From: Hymenolepis diminuta
Lineage: Eukaryota > Platyhelminthes > Cestoda > Cyclophyllidea > Hymenolepididae
Reading direction: 5' to 3'
NCBI GenBank assembly: GCA_900708905.1
Contig: CAADRB010000001.1
Location: 3,421,189 to 3,485,188, forward strand
Length of the DNA stretch: 64,000 nt
Shown: positions 12,261 to 24,852 of the stretch, in pieces
Layout: every line of letters starts with the position of its first letter
Numbering within the stretch: position 1 is the first letter of the stretch
Program-made: the position numbers and the translations under genes
The notes under the pieces: model-generated
The model's database searches: none
Told to the model about the DNA's origin: nothing
Seen by the model: only the letters and a program-made list of their open reading frames with translations

Positions 12261-12984
12261 CCATTCGTTATCTGTTATGCTTTGCTCCTAACTGTAGGAT
12301 ACCGTAAACGATTCTTAGATTCCCATAATTATCAAGATAAGACGCACGTTTTCATATCAACAGTTCGATTTACATTACGCACCATTTAAAATCGCAACAT
12401 GAATAAATTTGTTCCAATAAAAGGTGAAAAATGTAGAATCTCATATATAAAAATTATTTTTAGGAAAATATTACTTTCTAATACGTAGCAGTATCCTTCG
12501 GGAATACTAAAGTTATCTAGCAAATATCAAATCCTTATTAAAATTAAAGCAAAATATCCCCACAGCGGAGTGGAGTAATATACAAATAGAAAAAATCATA
12601 AAGAATAAAGAAAAAAAATCATAAAAAATAAATGAATTAATTGCTTTCAAATTATTATGACGTGGTATAATGATGTAACGCACTGTTTTTATCGATTTAG
12701 TAGCGGTTATACAAGTGCTGTACAATAGTAAGCACCAACTTTGAAAATAGTGACGATAAAAATGAAGTTAAATGTAATTATGGACATGACTACTAGGTGA
12801 AACATCTTCAGATTAATTTTGCATTGAGTACATCTGAACTCGGCACACTTCTCCCAAATTTTAGTAACATTTTGAACTATAAAACTGGACTGGTTCACGG
12901 ATCCCTACATAGTCATTAAATAACCATTAAAGTAAATCCCTAAAGGTTTGAAATCTGTGCACTTCGATTGCTACAGCCAGTAGA
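12261..12984. other. gene-free AT-rich stretch
   Basis: Only AT-driven short frames, such as minus 12513-12898, are present. They have no motifs. Confidence 0.5.
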
Positions 12985-13330
12985 TGTCCATCAACACCTG
13001 GTGATTAGAAACAATTGACTGACGATTAGATCTCCACTACAGTGTCCACAGGCGATCCCGTTGTGTGTTTGCTCGTTTGTACTTAGATACCTAAACAGGT
13101 ACCGATCATCACTCCAAGACACCGACGACGAGACATGACTGACGTCTAACGAAAAAATATTTTGTATATAAACCTAATTTACCTATTAATAAATTGGGGT
13201 GGCTTGCCTGCCACCTCCGAACTGATCTGGCGACATGAGTGGCTTGACTTATTCCATCTATTCGATCCATGTGGCTTCGATAGACCTAGTGTTATTACAC
13301 TGATAATATATGGTTTCCTTTTATCTGCAC
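12985..13330 (-). repeat. dispersed repeat family J, copy 3 (3' part, inverted)
   Basis: The reverse complement of 13195-13300 matches the last 120 bases of the window nearly throughout, including GGCTTGCCTGCCACCTCCGA and GATCTGGCGACATGAGTGG. Further into the copy, GTGTCTTGGAGTGATGATCGG (reverse strand) aligns with 53850-53900. The 77-residue plus frame at 13162-13395 runs through the best conserved part. The matching region at the window end has the opposite direction and no equivalent frame, so it is treated as noncoding. Confidence 0.65.
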
Positions 13331-14269
13331 TTAAACATATTTGGATAGCGATACAGCTACAGATACAGCTACTAAAGCCGACATGTCATGGATGAAACTA
13401 TTACTTTCTAACTTTCAAACAAGTGATTTTATGAGTAAAAAGGTGTAATTTGAAACTTGAACCATTTCATAGTTATAGCGATTTCAACATCCAGTTAAAT
13501 TTTTATCCATCGTTGTAATTGTCCTTATTGGGCATGATAATAACTTCATCCCAAGTCCGTACATAAAGTACTGTTAAATCCCATTGATAAAAGAACTTCC
13601 GAATGGCTATTGGAAAGCAAATCACAGGTAGAGTGTTTAACCAAAGAATGGAGCGTATCAAATGACGGCAAAGAAAATGCTGAGGGAGAAGAATGAGAAA
13701 GAGAACAATCTAAGTAATAGGCAGATTGGTTGAGTCATCTCATGAAAGAAGCGAATGAAAATCGAAAATCGAAATAAAGAAGCAAATTCAGCCACAGGGT
13801 ATGGATGTGTTGACTATATTCTGTCTATTCAAGCGCTAGGTCTATTCAAGTTAGGTATTTTTTCTATTTTCCATTTCATCCATTTGAACAAAAGGTTATA
13901 TTGAAGGTGCTTTTTTGATGGGGTGGACAGAGATTTTAATATAGCATATAGCGAGGAAAGGAGGACACAATGGGAGACTTGAAGCTCCATTTGTGTTTAG
14001 GGCTTCTTTAACCCCAAAAAATTCATTCCTTGTTACTATTGAAAGCGTTTGATTGTTCCTTTTTTAGAGTTACAGACCTATTAGTAGGCAAAAGTTAGCA
14101 AGAACTTTTAGATTTAAAATTAATTTCCTATTAAACCATGTGAATTAACGTGTGGTTCAAGTATTTTCGTGAATATTATGCAGGTGATGACATTTCAAAG
14201 TCTAAATTAAAAAATTGATCTTTTTAATTTTTAACTAGTATGATTGAGTTAAAAATTCAGTATATATAT
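13331..14269. other. gene-free stretch
   Basis: No coding frame or recognised element was seen. Confidence 0.5.
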
Positions 14270-14520
14270 GATAGTCCCTGTTGGCAGTTAGGTAGATGAA
14301 TTGAGAGAATGGCCATGTCTGTGATATCCCGGCTATCAGAGTCGGAACACATGATAAATTCCTTTTGAAACATGTAGAGTAGAGTATGATCGATTTTACT
14401 CTGTTCACATGCGTATCTAGTTGCTCCATCCAATTAGTTGTAATTAGACAATATAAAATCATGTGAACGAGTACTGTTGTGTTCTTGTCGGAGTCTTCTG
14501 AGTCTTTTGTACTTATTTCA
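14270..14520 (+). repeat. dispersed repeat family L, copy 1
   Basis: Shares GATATCCCGGCTATCA, ATTCCTTTTGAAACA, GATCGATTTTAC, AGTTGTAATTAGACAATATA and TTGTACTTATT-like blocks with 15280-15490, 1 kb away in the same orientation. The open frame on the minus strand here is disrupted in copy 2. Confidence 0.55.
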
Positions 14521-15240
14521 TAATACGTTACAACAGCAACGCAGTAAGGTACAGTTTTTGAGTAAAAGCTAGTTTGATCCAATTTAAAACATTTATCTAT
14601 TTCATGGTATTACAACTATTCCAACCATATTTACTGACTACTAGGATCCATACTATGTATTCGATTACTACCACGAAAAAAATTTCACTTCATCACACGC
14701 TGCTGTCAGCCAACACAACCGTTTCAACCGGTAAAGCCTCCTTAGCCATTGAGAAGAAATTGGTTACTACCTGAGGAGATTTTAGGCAGAAGAGCAGTTC
14801 CTTACTTCTCAAAAGTTAGTAAACGAACTCATTTGTGTGAAGATCAGTGCATGAAATCTCATCTCACAAGAATGAAAACTTGTGTTTAGGGCTTTCAGGG
14901 CTTGGATAGATGGGAAACGAAAGAAATCGGACCTTAAAAATGAGGGCATGGCACCTTAAGGAAAGCAGATATCAAAATTAGAAAAAAATAGGAGGGACAC
15001 TGCCGAGGTAGAAATGGAAAATAATTTAATCATCTTCCTACCGTCAGTGAATTGGATTAAGCTAACATCAACATAACTAAAGGATGGAAATAGAGGTTTT
15101 CAGGTACAATCTAGGAGAATAGTGGTAGTGAAGAGGACAAAATGGCAGAAGATATGAAAATTGATTGATCATCCCATTTACTAACATATGAATAAATCAA
15201 CTTTTTTATTTATAGATCTATGTAGTTTGCAGACGGTTTG

Positions 15241-15270
15241 AAAACACTGACCTCAGACAGTCAGTGTTTT
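15241..15270. other. perfect hairpin, 11-bp stem and 8-base loop
   Basis: AAAACACTGAC (15241-15251) pairs perfectly with GTCAGTGTTTT (15260-15270). It lies at the left edge of repeat L copy 2 and may be an element terminus. No T-run follows that would suggest a transcription terminator. Confidence 0.7.
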
Positions 15271-15279
15271 ACCAATTAA

Positions 15280-15490
15280 GGTATGAAGAATTGTGGTGTC
15301 CCGACTATCAATGACAAATCCCTTTTGAGACACGACGACCTGAGCACGATTGACCTTCCCTTACCTTAAATGTGTTAGTTTGTATAATCAGTTGTAACCG
15401 AACAATATAGAACTGTTTAAATTAGTTTTCATATCTTGTGTACGTGGTTCCTATTAATATATGCCTTTGTCCTGACGATCAAAGAGTAAC
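15280..15490 (+). repeat. dispersed repeat family L, copy 2
   Basis: Aligned with 14300-14500: GGTGTCCCGACTATCA, ATCCCTTTTGAGACA, CACGATTGACCTTCC, AGTTGTAACCGAACAATATA. Divergence is substantial, which implies an old pair. Confidence 0.55.
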
Positions 15491-17689
15491 TAGTTTATAT
15501 TTGCTAATTTGTTCCCATTTAAACGGATATCTAATTTAAATTCCTCCACTGATTGCTATTAACTTATATGGACTAAGATATCTAAATAAGAATAAAAGCG
15601 TTAAGGCCAGACTAGTTCTCAGAGTTGATTTGCTGAAAATAATCTATTCAGTATCCCAAGTGTATTGTTCTTTGCTTTCGTTTCTGCCATTTGTCGGTTG
15701 GGGCTTTTCTAGATCAATACTGCATGTTATTAACGCGCCTACAAGATGACTACGAGTTCGTAATCGGCAACTGTTTAAATTTAAAACATTTACATTTATA
15801 ATTGAAATGTAAAAATGACCAAGTACTTCAGTGCTTAGGATGAACTAGATGAAAGATATAGAGTAAATTCTTCCTTATTCATGCCATAAAGGAGAAATTA
15901 TTTTCCTAATAGTTTTAACGATTTCACTTTTATTACATGTAACAAAGTAATCAATGTAAGTTTTAATCATGAGGAAGCTTCTGAACACCAGAAACATTGA
16001 AATAGTCAAATAAGGTAAAAGGAAAAAGGTCCGCCTGATGCAGATAGTAAGGCAAGAGCGGCGGGATGATTATTTGAATTGGGTTGACAGTTTTCCTTAT
16101 AAAGGCAGTTCGCAATGCTGCTTCCTAATGGTTCAAAATCTAATTTCACGGTATAATCAAAAGATTTCTCGTGGAGTTTATGGCTGCAATATTCAGAGCT
16201 TGTTGACCATCTGATTTAATTGAGTGGTCGGTCATATAAACACAATTAATTTATATCCTCTTAGATAAGAGTATCATAAATGGTTTTTTGCATATCAGGG
16301 CTCAATCGTGTTAAAAGTTATAGTTTAAAACACTGGAAAGTGAATCAAAATAACAGGAGTTATTGTAGGAGTAACAGCTAATGACTATCGCTAATAATAG
16401 TTTCTAGATCAAGAATGCGAAGTCGAGAGTAAAGACGAATATATTGAACAGCAACAACTAAAATTCGATCGATTTAGAGAGAGAAAGTGGAGAAATAATA
16501 TGAAGAACTAGGGGGAGAGTTCAAGAGTTGAATGTTTGCATTACGAGTCTTAAAATCAATGTGTGTGGAGGAAAACTGGCTAAAGCTGAATTACCTCGAG
16601 GAAGGGGAGAAAAAATCAACAATCGACATCCTGTAACCTCGATTTCGCCGTGTGAGGGGTGAATTCCGTTGAGTTAACTTAGTTAGTTAATTAGTGTTAA
16701 ACGTAAAAATAATTCCTATAGAAACAGTTTAAATTAACGTTTTGTTTTAAAAATATTCGTGAGAAATATTTTGCCGACCTTCATCATGCCATTCCTTGAG
16801 GTTCAGAAGAGAACTATTATTTTCTAGGTAATAACTAAAAGAAATCATATATTAATGAATTTGGTTGATTTTCATACAACTTAGATCTTTAGTAATTCTC
16901 TCTAAAGAATATAAATGTAAAATGGTTTAAATTTAACTATAATCCAGAAGGAATCTGATATTAGTCCGACGAAACAAAGGTCTTAGATTCAGTGTTTGTG
17001 TTTTACCTCGTCTCTAAGTCGACCATCATCCTTATCAAGACGAGGCGCACATCGCTCCTGACAATTTGACAGTTATTTGAGTCTAAAATTTTCAGTCTGG
17101 CGGTTTATGATTTTCTGAAGATAACTTTTATTCCTATATAATGCCATTGTTTATTTAATTAAATACCTTGGGTTGACGACACTCCGTACTAACCTCCTCT
17201 CTAATGTGAGTCAAATGCAGCGGACGGATATATCGTAGCAGTAGAATTAGATCTCCTAGCAGTACTAGAGAACAGAAGAGTCATACTTTACAAATGTAAT
17301 CTGCAAATGAATCTTGCGCAGCCTATTAAATAAATAGGGTGTTGTGACAATATAGCAATATGCGGAACCATGACTAGCCAGCTCCACTGATGGATGTGGG
17401 TTGATTTCCCTCTTTGCGCCCAAGTATTTGGGCCGGTAACGATTTCTGTCTATTGATTTAGGTGCACATTTCTAACTGCTTTGGAAAACTCCATGTTTTC
17501 AACGCTCAACCCCCAAATCATTAATCAACCAATTTCAGGGGCACTTTCCCAGTGTGCATTTGGACGGTTTTCAAGGCTCTATCCTTACACGCTATCTCTT
17601 TTGTATTCCCCCGACTGCCGCCGTTTTACTTAAAAGTGCTTTTTCCTAATATAAACAACTTTATATGAATACACAACCAGTCAACAAAC
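15491..17689. other. gene-free stretch with one B-box-like motif
   Basis: No gene is seen. GTGGGTTGATTTCCCTC near 17397-17413 resembles a polymerase III B box and follows CCAGCTCCACTGATGG, so a tRNA-derived SINE remnant is possible. No second copy was found. Confidence 0.4.
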
Positions 17690-17870
17690 ATCTCCGCAAA
17701 GACAAGTAACTCCCGCCCCCTGAGCTCTCTCTTTGTAATTAATAAAGCTCTCTAACCAACGCCTTCTCCTTTTCTCCGTCTTGTTGCGAGGTGAGGATCA
17801 GAAGAAATTATTAGGGTGATAGCCCATCTAGACTCTGTAGTCTTCTAAATAATAAGCTATCACTTACTAC
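17690..17870 (+). repeat. dispersed repeat family C, copy 3 (3' part)
   Basis: Carries TAATAAAGCTCTCTAACC, CTCCGTCTTGTTGCG, AGGATCAGAAGAAATTA and GGGTGATAG, as in 19560-19765 and the 3' half of 26420-26845. Confidence 0.6.
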
Positions 17871-18339
17871 TCCTTCTATTAGGGAACAAACCCATTATAA
17901 ATGCAATTTATAGCTCTAATGGAATCGAAATGACATGAAAACCTCCCTAAAATGTACCTAATTAAAGAGCTTATTGACAAGCCTGCTTTTTACAACAGAA
18001 AACGACTTAAAAAACTTATTATGACGAAACTGTATGTCATTCTTTAGAGCATTCAGTTAAATGAAGTATTATAAGTTTAAAAATACACGGCACAATAATG
18101 AATTCATGTCGGCAATAATACATTATGTATAATTGGACAGTTTCAGAGATTGACATAAGACACATTTAGTCACATGTTTTATGTGACATTAAGAGCCGGA
18201 AATGACATTTCAGCTTATAAAAGTGCAAATCAAAAACTTCACCTGCCCCTTTCGTTGTTAAGATCTACAACTAGTACAATTTAGTGAAATGTATAGCTTT
18301 AGTTCACTTTGAGTGAACTCTACTATGTTTAAAGTGTCT

Positions 18340-18620
18340 AAGGTATTAAAAAAATTGATCAGAAATCAAATGGCCAAACAATGAGTTAGAACAGCCGGAC
18401 AACAAGCTCTGAATATAGTGGAAATGAGCTCAACCACGAACTCAACGAAAATTGAGTTTTGGAACATTTGGATGTTTGGATAAATTACAACTATGCCCTT
18501 TGTGAGGAAGTCAAAAATGATTTAAGTGTTTAAATAATCCTGACTTTATTATGTGCTTCTACCTTCCTTCCATCCTTTATGGGACTATCTTGTTATTTTA
18601 CCTGTAGTGTCCTCGCATCC
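18340..18620 (+). repeat. dispersed repeat family H, copy 1
   Basis: Shares AGCTCTGAA, GAAATGA, GGAACATTTGGA, CCTTTGTGAGGAAGT, TTCTGACTT-like and TTATGTGCTT blocks with 24050-24320. A copy of family I follows at once. Confidence 0.5.
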
Positions 18621-18689
18621 TGATTCATAGGTGCTACATATAAGAAAATAATATTTTCCACAATAATAAACCTTATATGCAGGATTCTT

Positions 18690-19140
18690 TATTTTCCACA
18701 TTTTACCTCCCGCCTTTTTTAAAACCCTTTCATTCGAACGAATTTATTTACGTTGCGGCTGTAAATGGCGCATGATGTATATCGACCTATCAATACGAAA
18801 AATTGTGACCTATTCCGATTTGGTGGTCTGGGTTATTTTGTATTGTGGTGCTGCTGGGTTGTATCCATTTCTTAGGGAATCTAACAATTGGGCACTTCGG
18901 TCTCGCAAAATCAGACAACCTCTCAAAATGTACTTTATTCGGCCTTTTCACAAAATAAGGTTTTCATTTGCCTTGTTTAGGCGCTTAACCAACTCCTTTT
19001 CTTGCTTCTCTCACTCTCGTTTTTTCTCTCACTCGCACTCCACTATCTTCTAATAATTCATTAACGATCTCACCTCTCGGTCTTCTGATGCGTGAAAGAT
19101 TATTGCTCCTTGTTAACTTTTAAGATCATTTTATTTGAAG
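18690..19140 (+). repeat. dispersed repeat family I, copy 2
   Basis: Best match to 4640-5160: CATTCGAACGAATTTATTTA, GTAAATGGCGCATGA, TATCGACCTATCAATACGAA and TATTGTGGTGCTGCTGGG. The frame at 18772-19053 does not correspond to the frame in copy 1. Confidence 0.6.
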
Positions 19141-19559
19141 AGCATATCCCAGTCGGATAATAAAAGGTGTTTTACTGGGGTTAGAGCTACTTGGTCAGAT
19201 TTCAGGCGTACTTATCTGAAGACAGCATTACTAAATGTATACCCGGTTTCACTTTTGGAACCAGGCATCTAGAGCAATCTATGTTTGTAACCAAGCTTAA
19301 TAAATTTTTCTCAAATTAAAATGTTTTTCATTGGTTATCTCATATTTTTACCTGAGATCTAATTATTTGACCTCAAGACTATTGATGAGCTCACATCAGG
19401 ACTTGGAAAGCTTAAACTATGTTGTGACTACAAGTTTTCATGCACGGTCACTGTAGTTCTCTAACTGGTCTAATTTAATTAACGTGAATAAATCACCTAA
19501 GTGGCTCTTGAATGAGCATTGCTAGATCTCAGTTTCCTCAGATCAACAATGTAAGAAAC

Positions 19560-19765
19560 CAAACATTTGTTTATGTGTCCCTGCGAACTGTGTAAACAAG
19601 CACATCACCAACGCATTTACACGCGCATCTCCCTGAGCATTCTCTGTTCCTAATAAAGCTCTTCAAGCAACGCCTCCCTACGCTCCATCTTATCGAGTGG
19701 TGAAGATCGTAAGAAGTTAGCAGGGTGATATTAGTCCCTGTCACATAGTCCCCAGTAGACAACAA
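19560..19765 (+). repeat. dispersed repeat family C, copy 4 (3' part)
   Basis: Has CTAATAAAGCTCTTCAAGC, ATCTTATCGAGTGGTGAAGA, TCGTAAGAAGTTAGCAGGG and TGATATTAGTCC. It is the 3' half of the family only. Confidence 0.6.
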
Positions 19766-20949
19766 GGCATGGAGAGCTTAATGACAAAATGGCATAATCG
19801 CAAATAAGTCAATGGAAAAATCTTTTATTTCAGGGCCGAATTATTCAAATTTGGATCAAATGGGTTTGATTGATGACTCTCTCTCTCTGCTTTTCCAAGA
19901 ACTTAAAATCCTCAAGGAAATAATCGCCAAATGCAGTAAAACAAAAATTTATGCTAACAGATAAAAAACTTTCATTTGATCAACATTTAAATTTATTCTA
20001 AGGAATTCGCAATGTTTTTCGTGATTTATAGGAGATAAACTTTAAAATGACGATTCTCAGCATACACATTTGTTATTACTATTATTATTACCTGAGTATA
20101 TTTATCCATGCATAATTATCCATGATAAAATACGTGAAATGGAGTAATTTAAATCATGGGGAATGATCTATGCATGCGAAAATATAATTTCAAATTTAGA
20201 GCGAAGAAGAAAAAATTGTTTTTTGCTCATTTCTGACTATATCAAGACTCTAACATCAGACACTTTTCCTCTTTCTACTTAATTAGGAAATTTCATTTAT
20301 TGAGGCTACAATTTGTTTCAAATGCCAAGGAGTCAGCCTATAGATTCCTAACTGGAACATCCGTGTTCTAAAATCGGCATATTTTAAGTGCATGAAAATT
20401 TCAAAGTCATCTAGTTGACTAAATCGAATTGGTACATCTAACTTTGCTCATAGCTCGGTTTTATTCCAAGCAGTGTAACAGCAATGAGAAGTAAAATTTA
20501 AATGTCACTAAAGGATAAATCTATATAAAGCATTTTATATAAAAGACAATAAAAATTAATTATATTTCATAATTATGGACTTGATCAATTAGTGAGCTAC
20601 ATATCTGTATAGCTATATCTGTCAATTCAAGGTATATAGTAAACATTGACAAACAAGTAAATTAGCTGAGCAGGTGTTATCTGTACTTAATATCAGGTAC
20701 ATCTGATGTAAAAGTGCATTTTGTTAAAAATTCTCAATATCTTTGTGATTGCGTTGTTAATTATGATGAAAGATGTTTAACAGATAAATACAGTGGCTAT
20801 ATCAAATGAATACACCCCTTTCATATTTTCATAATGATTTAATTATTTCATTATTATAACATATTATAATAATATTATATTATTATATTGTTGTTAAATT
20901 ATGACAATTTTTCATTGTGGGAAAGCAACTGAAGTTCGGTGGGTAAAGT
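19766..20949. other. gene-free stretch
   Basis: No gene is seen. An A/T-only palindromic block (ATTATAATAATATTATATTA type) occupies about 20835-20895. Confidence 0.55.
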
Positions 20950-20961
20950 TAAAAAAAAATA

Positions 20962-20988
20962 GGGGGGAGTAGGGGGAGGGGGGTGGGG
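20962..20988 (+). other. G-quadruplex motif
   Basis: Four G-runs of 6, 5, 6 and 4 bases are separated by loops of 4, 1 and 1 bases, after a run of nine A. This satisfies the usual G3+N1-7 rule with short loops, so a stable quadruplex on the plus strand is expected. It is isolated in very AT-rich DNA and no gene is within reach. Confidence 0.85.
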
Positions 20989-21024
20989 TGGTCGAAGAGT
21001 ATCATAGTTAGCTCATTTGATTTG

Positions 21025-21190
21025 TGGAATTCGGGTTGTAGAATATTCACTTAATGGGAAGTTCACTGCTTCAAGTTCCATAATTCATAATTTGCCAATA
21101 AATTTCAAATCCAAATTTTTTCCACAGTCTCCAGTGCATATTGACCAATTGTTTAATTATGATGGTCGGTATTAGCAGTTAAATTCATTT
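21025..21190 (+). repeat. dispersed repeat family F, copy 2
   Basis: AAGTTCACTGCTTCAAGTTC and CCATAATTCATAA resemble 61430-61550. CAGTCTCCAGTGCATATTGA resembles 41550-41580. The DNA to about 21580 may also belong to it, since ACACATTGAAGGTA near 21555 recurs near 41765. Confidence 0.5.
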
Positions 21191-21929
21191 CTACTTTCTA
21201 AGTTTGAAAAAGAGTGTGATCTTACACGAATTTACATTGCAAAGATAGCATAGCAAAGTTCACATAAACCTTGTCAGAGTTATTTCACTAATTAGTTTAA
21301 CATATTTAGCTCTGATGTTTTCAGTTGACACATCCTGCAAGATTGCAAGCATTCTGCTCCTCAAATAGTTGTCAGTTTTACTTCTTCCGGTTATGGAACT
21401 TAAAAAAATCAAGAGAAGTCCATCGTGACAACCACTTAAATTACTGATTTTCATTTCACCAGTGGATTTTTATCTTGCTCTAACTTGTTAGATGTGGCTT
21501 TTATTTCCATACAGGCCCTTTCATATGTTATTTTCCTTCTCCGAATTTAACATGACACATTGAAGGTATAGATCAAACCACTTCCAAACGTTAGACTAAT
21601 TTGGAGTAAGCCAATAGACCATTCCAATTTGCCGATTTAAAATGTAAGTTTAGAGTCATTCAGCTCTGTCATCCATGCCTAGACAGTAGTATTTTCACTT
21701 GGAGATTGATTGATGGGAAAACTTCCTAATTACGTGAGGCTATCAATTGTTGATCGACGTCTTTACGTAATATCTTTATTTTTATCAACTGAAGAGTTTT
21801 ATTCTTAGAACACGCGGTGACAGATTTCTGAATATCTGTGTTAGGAGATACTCAATTTGTAAAGGTGGTAGACTGTAAGATAGAAAGGAGCGGACAATTA
21901 AAACGTAAAACAATTTCAGCACTGTTGCT
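21191..21929. other. gene-free stretch
   Basis: No coding signal was seen. Confidence 0.5.
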
Positions 21930-22460
21930 ACGCTAAGAAGATAATTTCTGCAGTTAGATCTATGTACTCACTAGGTATTTCTGGGCTATACTTGACTCAG
22001 ACACGGAGAGTGGGATGACAGAATCCGATTACTCGTAGACACTCATTTAATTAATTTATATCGTAGGTAACGTAATATAAATAGATATTTATTAGGGAAT
22101 GTGCAATATAGAGAAGGCAGGTATAAATGAAAGGATATACAGTCTATAACATGCATGAAAGATGGAAGTAAGGGCCAAGAAGCATAAAGATTACAATTGG
22201 TGAGAGAAGGCAGCCGTTTGTCTCATGTGCCTTAGACCACGCTACCTACATCATGAACAATTTTTTCTTAATGTTGACGTTTGAAAGGTCAAGACACCAC
22301 TGGATCAATGATGGATTATGTCCAGACTAACTTTTAGGCTGTCCGAAGCGGCGTGTCCCTGCAACTGATAAGGGAGATGGGCAACTTAGACCTTACCTGC
22401 GGGAATCATTCATAAACATAAGCTCTTCTTCCTTGAGCTTTGTTTATCGGCTTCCTGTCA
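21930..22460 (+). repeat. dispersed repeat family D, copy 2 (longer form)
   Basis: Both flanks match copy 1 at 11885-12260. About 185 extra bases lie between GACACTCATTTAATTA and GGCTGTCCGAAGCGGCGTG. Either copy 2 is closer to full length or it received an insertion; the edges show no clear target duplication. Confidence 0.6.
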
Positions 22461-23039
22461 AAGAATAAGAGGGCTAAGATGGTTAGTGGGTACGAAATTT
22501 GAAATGTCGAAGTGAGGATGGTGTGTGGGGTTTATCCAGGTAGTGTCTACTTGCAACTAGAGTATGCCTCATGGGTAATACAAACAGTCGAATGCAGACG
22601 GGTCTATTTTGAAGTATGAACAATGGCGGATTGAGGTATATCGAATGTACCCCGTTAAACTTCACCCAGTATTAATTAAAGAATTTCATGGTATCAAAAC
22701 AATGGAAATGAATTAAATGAAATATGTTTTGAATTACCATAGCCCACCAGAATACGGTGATAATACTGTTCGAATGCATGAATATAGCGAGGGCGGTGGG
22801 AGGCGCTCACATGCGCACACCCACTTGCGGGGAATCATGTACTAACGTAGGAAGTATAATATACTAATTTAATAACCTGCAGTAAACAAATTAATTACAC
22901 TGTTCTCGAACTAAACTTTTCATCTGCGTTTCCAAAATTGTATCATAAAATATTTTAATTACTTTTCCCAAACCAAAAATATTTTCATACCTATTTTCTT
23001 GATAAATATTTCTAATTGTTTCCCACTGTCAGCCAGCCG
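22461..23039. other. gene-free stretch
   Basis: Nothing recognisable. A short GC-rich patch at 22785-22840 has no coding frame. Confidence 0.5.
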
Positions 23040-23430
23040 GCCTTAATATTCAATTCACCCATTGTGACTCTGCGCCTATCATGACTTGAGATCAAATACC
23101 CTGAACTACACCCAAATATAGGAAACACGGTACTATTCACCCGCTGAGTCAGTTCACTCTGAGTGATCGAGCGTTTACAGTCGTCTGATCCAACTTGTTT
23201 ATCTCCAATTCCAAATTCTTTAAACTCATCTGCGAACCCACAAATCATACTGCAGCCCTCCGTTGCACCTACTGTAATCAGCAGAGCTGCAAACTAATCT
23301 GTCTTACCTGATCTATTCGTTCACCAACCCGACTGTTACTAATGAACTCCGTTGATTTCAACTGTTCCCCTTCTCATTTCCGTTGCCGTAGTGAAAGTAG
23401 AATCCGGAAAAAAGATTGCACCTTAGGGTA
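23040..23430 (+). repeat. dispersed repeat family C, copy 2
   Basis: CCTGAACTACACCCAAATATAG, CGGTACTATTCAC, GAGTCAGTTCACTCTGAG and CGTCTGATCCAACTTG parallel 26485-26600. CGTTGCCGTAGTGAAAGTAG parallels the 3' part of copy 1. The copy is diverged and lacks a clear AATAAAGCTC block. Confidence 0.5.
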
Positions 23431-24049
23431 TACGCTATAGTGCTACAAAAGTGTTTGGGTCACATCATGGGATTAAGTGCTCAAATTTTTGCCTGAGGAT
23501 GTATCAACAAATCCTTGAGGTCAGTCGATCCATTCAAGTTAGAATAAATGTTATTAAGGACGGAGAGTCCGGCAGCTGAGATTACTGAATAATTTTGATC
23601 ACTTTTACATAATTATATTTTTGCCAGTTAGTATAAATTTTAGTAGGATTTGGAAACGAATAAATAAAGCTAATCATTTCAAATGGAAGAATCAATTCAT
23701 TATTGTATTTAAAAGTCATATTTCCAACTTATTAAATTATTTGAAGTGAACTGCTTCTTTTCTTTCTATTATCACACTGGAAATCAACAAGCAAAATAGC
23801 TTTTTTCGAAATTATTTCACAAATATTACGCTCAGAAAAAGATTTTCAGTTTCGCTTGACATGGACTGTCAATTTAATGGCTGAGCAGAATAAACAACAT
23901 TAACAATTTGAAAATCGAGTGAATTACACTGCCATATGTTAGTAGTGCGTATTTTTAGGAAAAAATCCGAGCTATTCGCAGAATGTTTGACCTGTCTTTA
24001 TCGATGTTAAAATATAGAATATGAATCAGGTGTTACGAGAAATCAAGTA
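23431..24049. other. gene-free stretch
   Basis: No coding signal was seen. Confidence 0.5.
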
Positions 24050-24320
24050 GCAATCCTTTGCTGGTCTCATTCTATGGCTGTTAGAAGGTACAAATGAAGT
24101 CAATTAAATCAACTCGCCGATAAACTCTGAAGATGGGAGAAATGAACTTACCCAGAAATTCAGGATTCAGATCATAGAACATTTGGACATTTCAAAGTGA
24201 CCATTTTTGAGGAAGTAAAAAAATACGATACCGCCAAAATTCAAATAAATTAATGTTCTTAATATTCTGACTTCATTATATACTCATTTTTTATTCCCCT
24301 TGTTTTGTTCCCTGCTGAAC
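24050..24320 (+). repeat. dispersed repeat family H, copy 2
   Basis: Diverged partner of 18340-18620: AACTCTGAAGATGGGAGAAA, TAGAACATTTGGACATTT, TTTTTGAGGAAGTAAAA, ATTCTGACTTCATTATATAC. Confidence 0.45.
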
Positions 24321-24852
24321 TCTTTCACTATTCCTCGTTTTAGATGCTATCTCATAATTAATACTTCTAAAAGAATGTTTACATTATCATGAGTAACATT
24401 AATGATTCACATACATTTCTTTTGCCTAATGCTGTCGGTCCTGCTCTGGTCATTCCATCTTAATTCCTCGTCTTGCCGTTGTATCTGAGTCTGGGAAATC
24501 GAGAAATGTGCTGTTACGGCATCCAATTATTCTTGACCAGAATGATATGACTCTGGTTTTGGGCTATTCTTAACTGTTATTATAACATCCCGGTATTAGG
24601 TAAATTCAAATTTAATCTTTTTCGCTAATATGTGGAGATCGACTCATTTTGAGAAAAAAATGCCTTTTTATTCGGAGCAGAGTGTTTCCATATTCTTTGG
24701 TGATCTTCAAGCCTGCCATATTGACACCGATAGTATACGAATCCATATGTATCCACACATTGGAAACTGCGTACAAAATCCCAGAAGATACCAGAGAGAG
24801 CACATTTGGTCTAGTTTTGTATTGTGCCAAATACAATTGATTAGATGGATAA

